Below are positions 23,321 through 34,325 of a DNA stretch of 64,000 nt, one piece after another; within the stretch, counting starts at the first letter, position 1, and each line of letters begins with the position of its first letter. Source of the stretch: Vandiemenella viatica. Taxonomy: Eukaryota; Arthropoda; Insecta; Orthoptera; Morabidae. The translations under genes and the position numbers were made by a program. Location: contig CM061919.1 in assembly GCA_031002005.1 (NCBI GenBank), positions 178,171,121 to 178,235,120 of the forward strand. The letters run 5' to 3'. Under the pieces are notes generated by a model, which saw only the letters and a list, made by a program, of their open reading frames with translations, did no database searches and was not told the DNA's origin.

Positions 23321-23911
23321 AAATTCGGCAATTCCATTCATGAAATTAAGTATTTTGTTCTGTTTGAAACAACTAAATTTTCCCTTGACATTCCGACCTA
23401 AATTTTCACTACCTGCCCCCTAAAATATTTTTCAGCGTCTGAAAATAATTATTTCTGTTTTAGATTTTAACATAATATAATAAATCGTAAAATCACTGAA
23501 AATCATGGGCTCAGCATTACGGCTATTGTTCGGATGTAATGAACTTAGTCGTGGGACAATTAGCCTGAAAGATTATTTAAAGAAGAATATTTATATTTAT
23601 ATGGTTTGTTGCGTAATACATTTTTTCCAGATTTTGTTCTTAGTATGCACAATTTTTAGGCTGGAATTTTAAATGAAAAGGTTGGTTTTTCCTTCAGGTA
23701 ATTAAATATCGAATTGACGAAATGGGACTTTTATCCTTCTTCGCGAGAAATATTTTACATTCGTTGTGGAAACTGATTTTCTTATTTTCAGATGCTGAAA
23801 AATATTTTAGGGGCAGGTAGTAAACATTTAGGTCGGATTGTAAATGGAAATTTTAGTTGTTTCAAACAGAACAAAACATTTAATTTCATGAAAGCAACGG
23901 AATTTTTTTTT
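23321..23911. repeat. Long inverted repeat (foldback, about 135-bp arms)
   Basis: The left arm is 23321-23460 and the right arm, reversed, is about 23770-23911. Shared blocks include GCTGAAAAATATTTTAG, GGCAGGTAGT, ATTTAGGTCGGA, TTTAGTTGTTTCAAACAGAA and TTAATTTCATGAA. I estimate about 85% identity by eye. The loop is about 310 bp and has no recognisable coding. No TA or other clear target duplication was found. It may be a foldback or MITE-type element, or a local inverted duplication. Confidence 0.88.
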
Positions 23912-24752
23912 ACGTCACAAACACTGACAAATATTTCAGCCATAAATATAATTTTTCGTTGGTAAAAAATGCTACCAATCTTAAATTTTAGTCTATTATA
24001 ACTAATTGTTAAAATTGGTAAAATGTGAGAATGAAACTTGGGAAACAGTCCATGCTAGACGTTTTGGTAATTGCATTTATTCGTTGATTTTAGTATATTG
24101 TACATAAAATATTGCATCTAAGATATTTCACACAGATGTTGTAGAGATTGTTTGAATTATTGTAGTATGTCTACACGCCAAAGTATTGGCAGTAAAACTT
24201 AATGTTGTACACTGCTGATTATGTATGGAATTTACTTTGCATTTATTTACACTGACGGCAATCGCAATAAATTTAGTTTCTAGTTTTTAAGGTCTTTAGT
24301 TGGAGAAAACGATGACACTGTAGGTTTGTATCAATCGTAAATGCGACAGTTTAAAATTTAATGTAATATCACTTGTGAAATAACGTCTTATTGAATTGTA
24401 AGGAAAACGTAAAGGCAATTGTAGATTCGAAATATGATAAACTACTTCTAAACTATTGGCTGCAAGGATGATTTCTTGTGGTGCGATACAGTTTCCCAGA
24501 GCCATATTTTGAACAGACTCGATGTGAAAAGGCAAAACCAACATCGCGAAACCTGATGCTATTCTTTTATTATCCAAAATACTCTTTATTACAAGGAAGA
24601 TTCTGCATTATGTATTATTATTTTTTTTTTGTAATCTGTGTTATTTATTTTATCACGGTTCTGTTGCTCGAAATTGGTTTAAACATTTTTTTGCATTTAT
24701 AGAGCATAGAATAATGACTGTCAGTTCTCACAAAATATTAGTTATAGTGCGT
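23912..24752. other. AT-rich DNA, nothing recognised
   Basis: Frames at 24296-24577 (minus) and 24478-24702 (plus) overlap and have no domain. Confidence 0.5.
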
Positions 24753-24968
24753 TCAGTTAACAGAGGCGGCTGTAGGTCACTCTGTTCTATCCCCACTCCG
24801 CTGCTGTTAACCCTACGGGTAAAGAGTGCCTGCTGACAAATTTGTCTCCCATCAGCCTAAGCACAGTAGTTTGCTCGGAGGGTTAGGCAACGGAATAGTG
24901 TGGTGGGGAGCGGAGCGGGGTAGTGAGAATATGACCTTGACCCGTCAGTTGAGCGTGAACAGGGTGTG
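24753..24968 (+). repeat. Repeat F, copy 1
   Basis: It starts CAGTTAACAGAGGCGGC, contains TCTATCCCCACT and AATATGACCTTGA, and ends GAGCGTGAACAGGG. It matches copies near 28.3 and 57.0 kb. The two ends carry a loosely similar direct motif (AGTTAACAGAGG and CGTGAACAGGGT). There is no RNA polymerase III box B and no A-tail, so it does not look like a SINE. Confidence 0.75.
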
Positions 24969-24978
24969 GTTAGGGGTA

Positions 24979-25726
24979 TCTATATCTATAAAACAGGAAA
25001 ACCGGACATCTTGGTCGTATAAAAACTCTGAAACTACGGAGCAGATTTCGATGGGGGTTTCACCGTTTTAAAGCTTAGAATCTCAGTTCAGTTGTTTGGC
25101 AAGTCTCATGTTTCAACGTTAAATAAGGCGGAGCATTAAATGAAATTCTGAAGTATGATGACAAATCCCAAAGATGGAAGGATTAGATGCTGCATACTTC
25201 GCACTAAACACACAACACAATGTCTCTGACCATATTTTTTAATGAAAGCAATAAGATAACTTTACAATTATTTTGCACACTAAACAAAACTTGAAGTAGT
25301 CTTTCTTTTAATTCGGAATATTCAATTTTTAAACTTCATAGATAGCCGTAACTTGAAGTATTCTTTCCTTTAATTCGATATATCAATTTTTAAACGCCGT
25401 AGATAGCCGTAAAAACAACACAGATTTTCTTTAAGCATTATCTCTGGCCTTCAGCATTAGTCTTCTGTTTACGATAATATTATTCCGGATCAACTTATGT
25501 TATTTATATAAAATGCTGAATCTGAGGAGTTAAGGGATCTGGCGTTCCGAGCAAAAAGTATATTCATTCACTTCGCAATTGAATCAAATGTGAGTTTCTA
25601 ACATACTGTAATCTAGCGTTGTTCAGTAATGTAGTAATGCAATTTCTGAGCCAAATTAACCAAGCTTTATATACATGAATCTTTTCAGACGAATAAAAAT
25701 AGTGTACGTGCAAATAAACTTCACCG
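24979..25726 (+). mobile_element. Nonautonomous Helitron D, 5' portion
   Basis: It starts with TCTATATCTATAAAACAGG preceded by A, followed by AACTCTGAAACTACGGAGC, a typical insect Helitron 5' end. From 25172 onward it matches 55463-55968 almost throughout (CCCAAAGATGGAAG, ATGTCTCTGAC, AATGAAAGCAATAAGATAAC). The match stops after AATAAACTTCA, and no CTAG 3' end follows, so the 3' end is lost. No coding capacity is seen. Confidence 0.75.
25289..25411. repeat. Tandem duplication of a 61-62 bp unit in Helitron D
   Basis: ACTTGAAGTA.TCTTTC through GATAGCCGTA occurs twice head to tail, at 25289-25350 and 25351-25411. The related element at 55.6 kb has a single copy of this unit, so the duplication arose in this copy. 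Confidence 0.85.
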
Positions 25727-26849
25727 GCGTCCAAAAGTTTTTCCTAATTGCCTCGTAACATGTAAGTATTACACTAAACAAATAAACAATTGCTAAACAT
25801 GAGGCGGCTCTCCTTTCATTCTATTATAAATCACCAACCACACTATTCATCATATTTTACTCGCAAAATTTCGCACGGTCGTTTACTTATCTACATTGAA
25901 AATTATACTGAAAAAAATGTTTTAGTTCGTTGAATTTGCTGATATTCTTGTTCTACGAGAATGACGGAGACATTAGAGATTACTCGTTTGGAAGTATAGA
26001 TTAAATGTGTCAAGCAAGAACAAAAAGTCACGGCCGGCTGTGGTGCATGGTGACCTTCAGTTCAACCAATAAATCTACTGTCGGCGAGTTTTTATTAGTT
26101 TCTTTATTTCACCTTTACACTGTAAAGTATATTGCATGATTTCACTGCAAATACAAACTTCAATATCTGTTTCTCTAAAAGTTTTATATTCACCTGACGA
26201 CGGATTTTGTGGGATGGCCTGAACCAGCGAAGCTTTTCTTCATATAAATGTTATCAGACAAATGATATTTGTTGCTTGGGGAGCGACGTGTGTCTGAAAT
26301 TAGGAGACCGCGCACCAGACCATTTTCAGTGTCAGCGTGGATTATTTTCCTTCAAAACGAAAAAGCATCTCCTCTCTGCTGTAGTTGTTTCTGCCTCTGC
26401 CAGCAGTAGTGCAATCTGAGTAATTGTTTTCATTAAAGAGAGTGTCCAGAACCAACACTTTTAAGCAAAATGATAGCCTAAGTTCAAGATGAGTGTTGGG
26501 ACATTATATTTCCACTATGCTGAGCTCTTTCTTCCATTACTAATATTTACACAAAAGCATTTTCATGCATAGATTTTGGAAAGGGCGCAATAATGGCAAC
26601 ATAAGAAAACAATGTTACTAAAAATATTTACTCTATAAGTCATTAATTGTTTTTACTGGCAGATCGATAGCTGTATTACACCCGTGCCAATAACTGAACA
26701 CAAACATGGCTTTACATATTAATTCCAGAACTTATCACCTGAAATATAGTACATTAATATCTTCGTAATATAGTTCCTTTTTTTTCCCTTGGTGTTTCGG
26801 CTCCACGGAGTTATAAAACAATTCATATTCCCAAAAATTCAGCATACAT
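25727..26849. other. Unclassified DNA
   Basis: No gene or repeat family was recognised. A 70-codon frame at 26207-26419 is unremarkable. Confidence 0.45.
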
Positions 26850-27068
26850 TTTTTTCCCGTATAGCTTTATGCGTCGTCAGCGTCAATGTAATTAGAGGCA
26901 AGAATGGACTTGGGGCAAGGAAGTAGCAGGAATTCAGCCTTGGACTTATGAAGTAACCTTTCCGGTACTCACCTGTTACAATTTCGGGAAACCATGGAAA
27001 ACCGAAAACTAGTTGTCCGAACATACGAATGCGAGGCCTGAGCGTTACCATTCACCTAACTCGCTTGG
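26850..27068 (-). repeat. SINE-A
   Basis: A T-run, then AGCTTTATGCGTCGTCAGCG, AATTCAGCC, CATGGAAAACCGAAAAC, GCGAGGCCTGAGCGTTACC and the head end TCGCTTGG. Box B has decayed, so the copy is probably not transcribable. Confidence 0.82.
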
Positions 27069-27329
27069 TTTCAGAATACAGAACAGAAATGGATATACCA
27101 CATGGTCCTACACGTTCTGTTCTATAATCGGAATTTACTATGCAGAACTTAAACATATTAAACAGCAGTTACTTCATTTCACAGTTCCTGACGTTTGCAT
27201 GACTCAAATTTAACCATAAAATGATAGCTTTAACAGCACTCGAGCACAGTTTATTTGACACAAAATTGATGGCTACCAGCATCAATTCTGAAACAAAATA
27301 TCGATAAACGTTATAGATTATACGAAGAC

Positions 27330-27407
27330 GTGCGGTCTGGTAGCTCCGTTATTCGTCCGCTTGCTTTCAGTAGTTCGGGATCTGGTCCAGGGTTCAATTC
27401 CTGGGAG
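27330..27407 (+). repeat. tRNA-like sequence (SINE head or tRNA pseudogene)
   Basis: This 78-base stretch begins GGTCTGG and ends GGAGACCA. GGTCT and AGACC can pair as five base pairs of an acceptor stem, with an A in the discriminator position. A T arm is clear (CCAGG and CCTGG around GTTCAATT), but its loop is one base too long. The middle does not form a normal anticodon arm. It differs from the heads of SINE-A, SINE-B and SINE-C. It may be the head of the SINE-type sequence that follows at 27462. Confidence 0.5.
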
Positions 27408-27461
27408 ACCAAGAATTTTTTTAGAGTTATGTTTAATTGTATTTACTGTAGCAGAATATAC

Positions 27462-27575
27462 CATGGTTCGGATTCCGAGTTAAAGTGTTGGTCCCAGAGG
27501 AAAGGAACTGGCCGACCTACCTTTTACACAATGGATTAGCATACCTCCAACCCTCGGGTTGTCGACTAAGTTATT
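27462..27575 (+). repeat. SINE-B body with alternative tail
   Basis: TGGTTCGGATTCCGAGTTAA and GTTGGTCCC are the SINE-B central block. The tail GGAAAGGAACTGGCCG...CTCCAACCCTCGGGTTG differs from the GGTCATTACGACC tail of other SINE-B copies. It resembles the tail at 63.5 kb. Confidence 0.65.
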
Positions 27576-28211
27576 TTTGTTAATACGAAGACATTAGTTG
27601 CAGGATACTCAATTAAACAGTCAAGGAAATTATATTTCGTTTAAAACTTTGTATTCACAAACATTAAAGTTCAGTATTATAATAATTGTTAAAAATAGAA
27701 CATTAATAATGAAATGTAGTATTCAAGCATGCTGAATATCAGATGAGATAATCAAGCAGATGAGTACACGTTTCTGAAAATAATATGATTGGAAAAATCT
27801 TACAAATGACATAATGACAAGTAACATTTTTGGACGTAACTATAGTACGATTTGCTAATTACTTTCTTTGGAAGAAAGGAATAAACATAATGTAATATCA
27901 AAAGTTAAATTATATCAAAAAGAATTGAGTATGAGGCAGGTGTGTGTATGTGTGTGTCTCTGTGAGGTAACAGTGACTTTGCGGTAAAGTCCCTTACCAG
28001 CTGCGCAATCCACCTCTCCCATAGCTGCATAAACCAAAACAAGTCTGATTCCGTAATTGTAGTAGATAACGTTCAATACAGAATGCAACAACGTTGTAAT
28101 GTTCTTTACAGAGGTATTGTAATAGGACTGGTTAAGAACCTTTGAAAATTTCTAGTGAGGGCGAAATTCGTTTCTGGGACCACTGTGTATCACACAGTTC
28201 TCCCATCCTTA
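27576..28211. other. AT-rich DNA, nothing recognised
   Basis: Contains a short GTGTGTGTATGTGTGTGT stretch near 27939. No other feature was seen. Confidence 0.5.
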
Positions 28212-28390
28212 CAGTTAACAGAGGTGACGCAAGGTCTATCTGCTGCCCTTACCCCTATATGCTATTGTGAAATTTACCACATGCTTACCTGTCAGTTCGA
28301 GAAGTAGAAAGGGAAGGAATGGTGGTGTGAGGAGGGGAAGAATCAGGGGAAAATGACCTTGAGGCGCCAGTAGGAGTGAACAGGGTATAG
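28212..28390 (+). repeat. Repeat F, copy 2
   Basis: CAGTTAACAGAGGTGACGC start, CTTACCCCTATATGC, GAGAAGTAGAAAGGGA, AAATGACCTTGAGGCGCCAG and GAGTGAACAGGGTATA end. Same order and orientation as the copies at 24.8 and 56.9 kb. Confidence 0.78.
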
Positions 28391-29600
28391 TAACATGGTG
28401 GCTACTCGAAGCTCAGTTTTAATGTAATATGAGAGAAGTATACAGAAAATTACATACAACTAGCTACATAAATGTCTGTAAAACCAGCCGTTCAGTTAGC
28501 TGAAAGTGTGTTCTGAAGTAATTGTATCTAGGATCATACTCGTAATCAGTAAGAACAAAACAACGTACTATTAAACTTATGTATACCTTAGGCTTGATTA
28601 GACCCTGAGATGTTCGGAACACAAAGAAAACCTCGCCCATCAGTTGACTACTTGCTGTACTTTATCTTTGGAAGTCTACGAAGAGGCAGTCATGATAACT
28701 GAACATCTAAGCAAGGAACTGAAGGTAAACATAGATTTTCAAGAGATGGTAAGATTTGAAGTTAGGTGCTTAAGCAGCTGGAAATACTTTATCCATCAAA
28801 AGAAGTAATTTGGAAAGAGCAACATCTTGAATTTTTCATTCCCAGTTAGTTTTCCCCTTCCATGTCAAAAACTGACAGTAAAATTTTAATTTTGAAATAT
28901 GATTTATTAATCCACTTTAATAAAATGCGCTGTTCCTGGAGACTTGACGTGAACATAATAGCTCGGCAATCTCCGGCGAGCGATAGCACCCGAAGTGTTA
29001 GTTTCAATGGCTGTGACAAAAGCACTGCTGGACTAACCAGGAAATTTCAAATAGATAACTACATTTCATTTTATATGCACTTATATTGTTAAACGGAAGT
29101 GTAACTGTGATTCCAACTAAAAGGCAATTACCTATCGAGGAAGTAACACAAAAACGAAGGGTATAGATATATGCGAATTTCCTTTAAATCTACATGTTGC
29201 TATTTGCTCATTTAAGACAATTAAATGCATAGATTCATGGAAGACTATTTGATGTTTACTGAGTATTCTGTGTAGCAATTACTAGAATATGGTACGTCAC
29301 CTAAGAATTTTTTGAAAGAAGATAAGAAACAGGAAAGTTTATGCAAAACTCAGAGAAAGTTTTGACCAAACGAAATATATGAATCAAATAAATAATCGTT
29401 GTTCGTTTTTCAAAGTATGCTTTCATCAGAAATGTTTTCATAACTGGGAGCAGAGATAAAAAAATAAAACATATATATATATATAATGTCATGCACATAT
29501 GCGTTGTTTGTTTTCTCGCAGCGAGTTTCCTTAAATAATTGTTGCCCGTGGTAGAAGAAGAAGCGAAAAACAAAAGGCAGAATGGAATTTTACTATGCAG

Positions 29601-29605
<5 letters not shown>
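28391..29605. other. AT-rich DNA, nothing recognised
   Basis: Frames at 28862-29092 (plus) and 29301-29639 (minus) have no motif; the latter reads through the homopolymer. A short (AT)n run lies near 29472-29485. Confidence 0.5.

Positions 29606-29633
<28 letters not shown>
29606..29633. repeat. Poly-T tract (28 T)
   Basis: Pure T run followed by AATCATAAC. Possibly the reversed A-tail of an unrecognised minus-strand retroposon. Confidence 0.9.
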
Positions 29634-29636
<3 letters not shown>

Positions 29637-29768
29637 CATAACTTATGAGGTGGTAACCGGTATGCACAATAAACATTTGTCAGTAGCCACTCACGATGCC
29701 CGTGCAATGGGTTTTACCCCAGTAATAATAATTATCAGCTTTATTGGAAGGGAGCGTTCATCCGCTGA

Positions 29769-29992
29769 TTGATAGGGTTTCGATTTGTAGTGGTAAAGGG
29801 GACCAGTCGTTTAAAGTAGAATCCGAACAACAGAAGCGTTCTGGCGTACTTCACATTGCACAACTAGTGCGCCAGAGGTGAATGTTGGGTTAAGGACGAC
29901 TGAAAATCCCTACTGAGACAGAGAATCGAACCGGTGACCTTTCCATCTCCAGCCAGACGCCTTAACCACTGAGCTATCAGATCGATCTGTAC
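29769..29992 (-). repeat. SINE-B
   Basis: The minus strand gives the head GATAGCTCAGTGGTTAAGG (clear box A), CGTCTGGCTGGAGATGG and GGTTCGATTC (box B), then the body CTGGCGCACTAG, GTGAAGTACGCCAGAACG and GGTCCCCTTTACC. Both promoter boxes are well kept, so this is one of the better-preserved copies. The tail is shortened. Confidence 0.85.
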
Positions 29993-31505
29993 GGAGTACT
30001 ACTGAGGACTGAAACAAAGAATAAGTTTGAGAAATGCAGTAGAAGCTGCTCATTTTTAAAGCTTTTTTGTTTCTTCTATGAATTTCGTCTGTCACTCGCT
30101 GTTGGCTATTAGTAGTAAAGTTAAGCAATTTTGCAAATAAATTATTAGTAGCACTGAAGTTACTCTTTTACCTAAGCAACTAAAATAGAAGTTTACACTC
30201 CAATTCTTCCATATCGATTTTAATCTGGTATAGCCTTGAGTAATTGCTACACACAAACTCCCGAAAAAAAAAATAAAGATATTTGTTTCTGAAAGATAGT
30301 TACAGGAATGGATATTTACGTAATGAACAGCTTTCTTTTCCACGAAGCAACGTGTACTTTAATTTAAAGAGCAATTAAAGTCAGTATTCGGTTCTATTCA
30401 ATATTCAGTAGTGCTGCATGTAGATTAGTTACCGTTCATGTATCAAACATCAAAAGTGTCTTTAACTTTGAGGTTAATTCTCATCACAGCTCTTAATTAT
30501 TATGAGCAATAAGAGAGTAAAACCTCATTAAGTTACCACCACTTTGACTTCCTAATTGCTGCTCGAGAAGATCAAAGAAACCCGTGTTATCTTCTCTCCG
30601 GATATTGTATGTAGGTGGAGGTAGAATCCATCAAAGCCGGAATTGATATCTGTCAATTATTGATCAATCGTACAGGGATCGTATAAGGAATCTGAACTAG
30701 TAGTAATTGATATTACTGATTAATTTGCTCTTAAAGTAGGTACGTTGAGCTATGTCACAAATACCTTAAACGTTTTATGTAGCGAGCTACTGAGCAAATT
30801 TCATTTCCGTTTTATTTACCGTATGACATAGCTGTGATATTTTGCGTTATGCAGTTAGTTTAACTAATTATAATCTATAGCTTAAGAAAATAATTCTTCT
30901 AAAGCAATTATTGATAATTTCAATTTGTTTTGTTGACAATCTAACTGTTTTTAATGCAGTTTAGTTTCTTCATTAGCAGAAGAGTTTAATACATGCTACA
31001 GTGAATGATGTTAATAATTTAAACGCATTAATATTTCATCGAATACGATTTAAGAATTAAAATCCCACCTATTATGTGCACGGTTAAATTAATTTCTAGG
31101 CAATATCAATGAAAGTAAAAAAGAAGATATTGTTTCAGCGAATAAAGTTTGCATCGTCAGCTACCGCATCGTAGTAGACTTTAACTTTCAGGGTATATTG
31201 CCTTATCTTCTCTGCATTAATACAGAAATTCTGTAGGCTACTTAACATGAAGTTAGTTAACCAGAGCTGCAAACGCTAAAGAGCGTACTGAGGAATACGG
31301 AAATAACAAGATCGCATCTTAAAAAAACTATCAAATAGGGTGTATTAAAAAGAACATGATACCCTTAATGAGTCTATAGCAGAAATAATGAAAGCCTCCG
31401 TCATTGGAAGACAGCAATAATTTGAATATTTAATAAGAGTTGTGATTGGATGCAAACGGGAAAGATTCTGATTGAACAGTGAACGCCACGCGACCGTCTC
31501 ATACA
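29993..31505. other. AT-rich DNA, nothing recognised
   Basis: No domain was found in the short frames at 29910-30343. The rest is low-complexity AT-rich sequence. Confidence 0.5.
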
Positions 31506-31757
31506 TTTTTTTTTAAACTGCTTTACGTCTCTCAACAGCGAGGTCTTTAGAGACGGGAAAGGACGGGGGGCAGGGATGGGGGGCAAGGAATGGGAAGGAA
31601 TTCGGCCATGGCCTTTTGAAGGAAGCATCCCGGCATTTGCCTGGAGTGATTTGGGAAACAATGGAAAACCCAAATCTGGATGCCCGGACGGGGATTCGAA
31701 CCGCCGTCCTCCCGAATGCGAGGCCAGAACGCTATCCGTTACACCGCCACGCTCGGT
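31506..31757 (-). repeat. SINE-A, well preserved
   Basis: T-run, tail block CTCAACAGCGAGGTC, GGGAAGGAATTCGGCCATGG, CATCCCGGCATTTGCC, CAATGGAAAACCCAAATCTG, box B (GGGGATTCGAACC on the plus strand), GCGAGGCCAGAACGC and head end CCACGCTCGG. Close to the family consensus, so relatively young. Confidence 0.92.
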
Positions 31758-32591
31758 CTGTCTCATACAAGATAAATTTGAATGTTACAGTTCACCTCCT
31801 TCATTCTTTCCAATCTGTTCATAGGAGGAACATATGGATTTTTAATGGATTACTCAACATCGCCAAACTAATCCACAATAATGCTAGTGAGCAAATCCTG
31901 ATAAACAAAGTGTAGCTCTATAATGTTTGTCGTTCAGAATTTTTACAAACCGCAAAATCTCAAAATTCATAGTTGAAACACTTTGTTGGAGTCCGGCGTT
32001 CACCAAGAAGTTAGGTGCTTCGATTCCTGGTGGTGGAAAAAGTTTCACAATTTGGGTCTTGATCATCAAGAAGGGTTGGTAGTGCACGATTCAAGTAACA
32101 ATGTCCTGGGCTAAATCCCAAACTTCTTCGCAGTGCGTATGGAATGTCGACATATGCCTTTGTTGATACTTATTTTGTGGCCTCCATCCCATCCTTGTCA
32201 AGACTAGAACTGAATGGAATGATGCCTGATTTCACCCTCTCCTTTCCATCACCGTCATATACACTTTACAGCACTCTTCTGCACCCATACAGTAACACAC
32301 ACACACACATGGGAGAATGGCCCTTGCCGCCATAACTCTGCAAGCAAATCTAACATTGCTCCTAAGGCTTCAAGATCAGACTCGCATTTAACGCCATAAT
32401 ATACTACAGTATTATCAGGTTGAGCAGGAACAACGTTCTGCCTACGTGATCTGCAATTTAACAGTTTCATCTGTTTTACACGATTAAAAATTTATTAATT
32501 AACTTATAATTGTTCGTAGAGCAAATGCTTCCTAATACTTCATAAATCATCCATCGGTCTCAGAACTGACTCTGTAACGATTAATACTCGA
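31758..32591. other. Unclassified DNA with a short (CA)n run
   Basis: A CA microsatellite of about 7 units lies at 32296-32309. Frames at 31884-32470 have no motif. If the first exon at 32910 belongs to a real gene, this stretch would be intron. Confidence 0.45.
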
Positions 32592-32864
32592 CTGGTCGCA
32601 ATGACCTGGTGATAGGGTTTTTACTGCCTGCGCGATCAGCCACTGTCGTAGCAGCCTTAACCTAACTCAACAATACTATTGGCTATAGGGGACCTACAGG
32701 TTTAACATTGAATCCGAACCATCGTTTTGGCTTACTTCACATTACACAAGAAGCTGTATCAGAGGTGATGGTTGGAATAACTGTCAGTTACTCCGGGATT
32801 TGAACCAGGGATCTTTGTATCTCAAGACAGACGCCTTAACCATTGAGCCATTAGACCGCTCAGT
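32592..32864 (-). repeat. SINE-B next to the first-exon splice donor
   Basis: The minus strand reads GAGCGGTCTAATGGCTCAATGG (head), then a box-B region, CTTGTGTAATGTGAAG, GGTTCGGATTC, GGCTGCTACGACAG and CAGGTCATTGCGACC. It ends about 45 bp from the proposed splice donor, so it lies within the putative first intron, in the same orientation as the gene. Confidence 0.85.
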
Positions 32865-32909
32865 GATTCAATCATACCCTCGAGGAGCGACAAGTAGTTG
32901 GGGACTCAC

Positions 32910-32958
32910 CGTGCACAGTGGTTGCCGCCAGCAACAGCAGCAGTAGGTCGCAACACAT
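32910..32958 (-). CDS. First coding exon with signal-peptide-like leader
   Basis: On the minus strand an ATG at 32958-32956 opens a frame MCCDLLLLLLAATTVH. After 49 bases it meets GGTGAGTCC, a consensus splice donor (exon ends at 32910, intron GT at 32909-32908, phase 1). Six consecutive leucines preceded by an acidic residue and followed by small residues look like the start of a signal peptide or signal anchor. The whole segment up to about 33210 is GC- and CpG-rich, unlike the surrounding AT-rich DNA, which suits a promoter/first-exon region. The ATG is the only one in its frame in this island. The next exon should lie at lower coordinates on the minus strand; none was recognised, so the product is unknown. 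A chance ATG before a GTGAGT cannot be excluded. Confidence 0.45.
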
Positions 32959-33210
32959 GCTGACTGTCTCCACTACACTACTTGCCGATGCGGACGCTTG
33001 TCGTCGCGACGCGCGAGGCACTGCCACCGCCGTCGCCGCCCCCGGCCGCCGCGACGCCCACGCCGGGCGGTGGGGGCGCAAGCGCCGTACAGTGCTGGCA
33101 AAAACAGCGGTCACCTCACTACACGGCCGTCAGCTGGTCTAGAGGCCAACACCATCGATCGGAGGAGCGCTAACAAGGCTTCCATACAGGTGCCGCGACG
33201 TCTACTTGTC
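32959..33210 (-). promoter_or_regulatory. CpG-rich 5' UTR / promoter candidate
   Basis: Dense CpG (for example GCGACGCGCG and GCCGCCGCGACGCCC) and high GC over about 200 bp stand out sharply from the rest of the window. The segment lies directly upstream of the putative first exon on the minus strand. No TATA box was seen, so a TATA-less promoter would be expected. An initiator-like GTCAGC lies just before the ATG. Function is inferred from composition and position only. Confidence 0.4.
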
Positions 33211-33232
33211 GGTACCCTACACCTGCTAGGTG

Positions 33233-33607
33233 TCTACACTAATATTATAAACGCGAAAGTAATTCTGTCCTCTCTGTTTGAAACTTTTTCACGACTAAAC
33301 CGATCTTGATGAAATTTGACAAGAAAATACTGTGTATCATTATGGATGATACAGAATGAATTTTTCTCTGATAAATAACATATTTTGTCATGAAATTTGG
33401 AAACTAGCCGAACGGTGAAAGACAGGTGGATAGCGTGTTTAAGTCTCTGTAAGGTTATATCAGTTGCTCCGACTTTCTTTCTCTCGCAGTCAATTTGTGT
33501 ATGATCTGTTCATGAATTTCATATCTAGATATAAGTTGTTAAATAGTATAAATGTAGATTATATCCAATTCTAAGTCCACGCGTACGAAGTCACGAGTAA
33601 CAGCTAG
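33233..33607 (+). mobile_element. Short nonautonomous Helitron E (375 bp)
   Basis: 5' end TCTACACTAATATTATAAACGCG followed by CTGTTTGAAACTTTTTCACG; 3' end CCACGCGTACGAAGTCACG...CAGCTAG followed by T. The 3' end is nearly identical to that of Helitron C at 62.2 kb. There is no coding sequence. It lies just upstream of the CpG-rich island of the putative minus-strand gene. Confidence 0.85.
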
Positions 33608-34325
33608 TCTCATTATATGCTCTTTATCTCTTCCCCAACCGGTACACCTATTTTATTTGTTTTTCTGCTACATTTAGTCAAGTTTAAACTGCACCCTTGT
33701 CAGAGAGTACTTTGTCCTATTTTGGCCACATATGGTCCCCGTATAACGAAGTATTACAAGTTTATTCTTTCTCATTTCTAGTAGTTGATAATTATACCTG
33801 TCACTTCTTATATTCCTCCTGTCCCCACAATTCTCGACCTCTTGTTTATTATTTCCTAGAATACCTATTTTTTTTTCGCTCAATAAACGTTTTTATCTAT
33901 TAATAGATCTTCTGTTATTTTCAGTTCTGTTAGATCTTTTATGACTTTTTTTTTATAAATCAAGGAAGTCAAACAATCTTTTTGTTAATTTATTTTTGTA
34001 ACAATTATTTTGATATGAGCGTAAGACTTCTCTTTTTTATTGTATCAGTTATTTTTTCATTTTACTCCCATGTTACTATGCTGCTATTTCTTTCCTGTTT
34101 TCCATTCTTGTACTTTGGTGTTGGTATTTTCAGAATAGTATTTCTTTTTTATTTAATCACATTCTTTACTTGCGTTAATCGTTATTGACTGTTATTTCTT
34201 TTAATTTGTTAACTCGCTGTATCAGCACTAATTCAGTTTATAAGTATGGCTAGAGCACAAGGTGTAAAGTGTTAGTTTCGAATTTACAGGATTTTTCTGT
34301 TCGAATCATTATTATTGCTGTTTTC
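33608..34325. other. T-rich DNA, nothing recognised
   Basis: The plus strand is strongly T-rich, which yields hydrophobic spurious frames at 33697-33903 and 33982-34188. Neither is called as a gene. Confidence 0.5.

Noticed and set aside
31401..31915. Three overlapping frames of 82-121 codons
   Set aside because: All translate SINE-A sequence plus flanks; not genes.
33697..34188. Hydrophobic frames rich in Phe, Leu and Ser, like membrane proteins
   Set aside because: They result from T-rich DNA; there is no conserved residue pattern.
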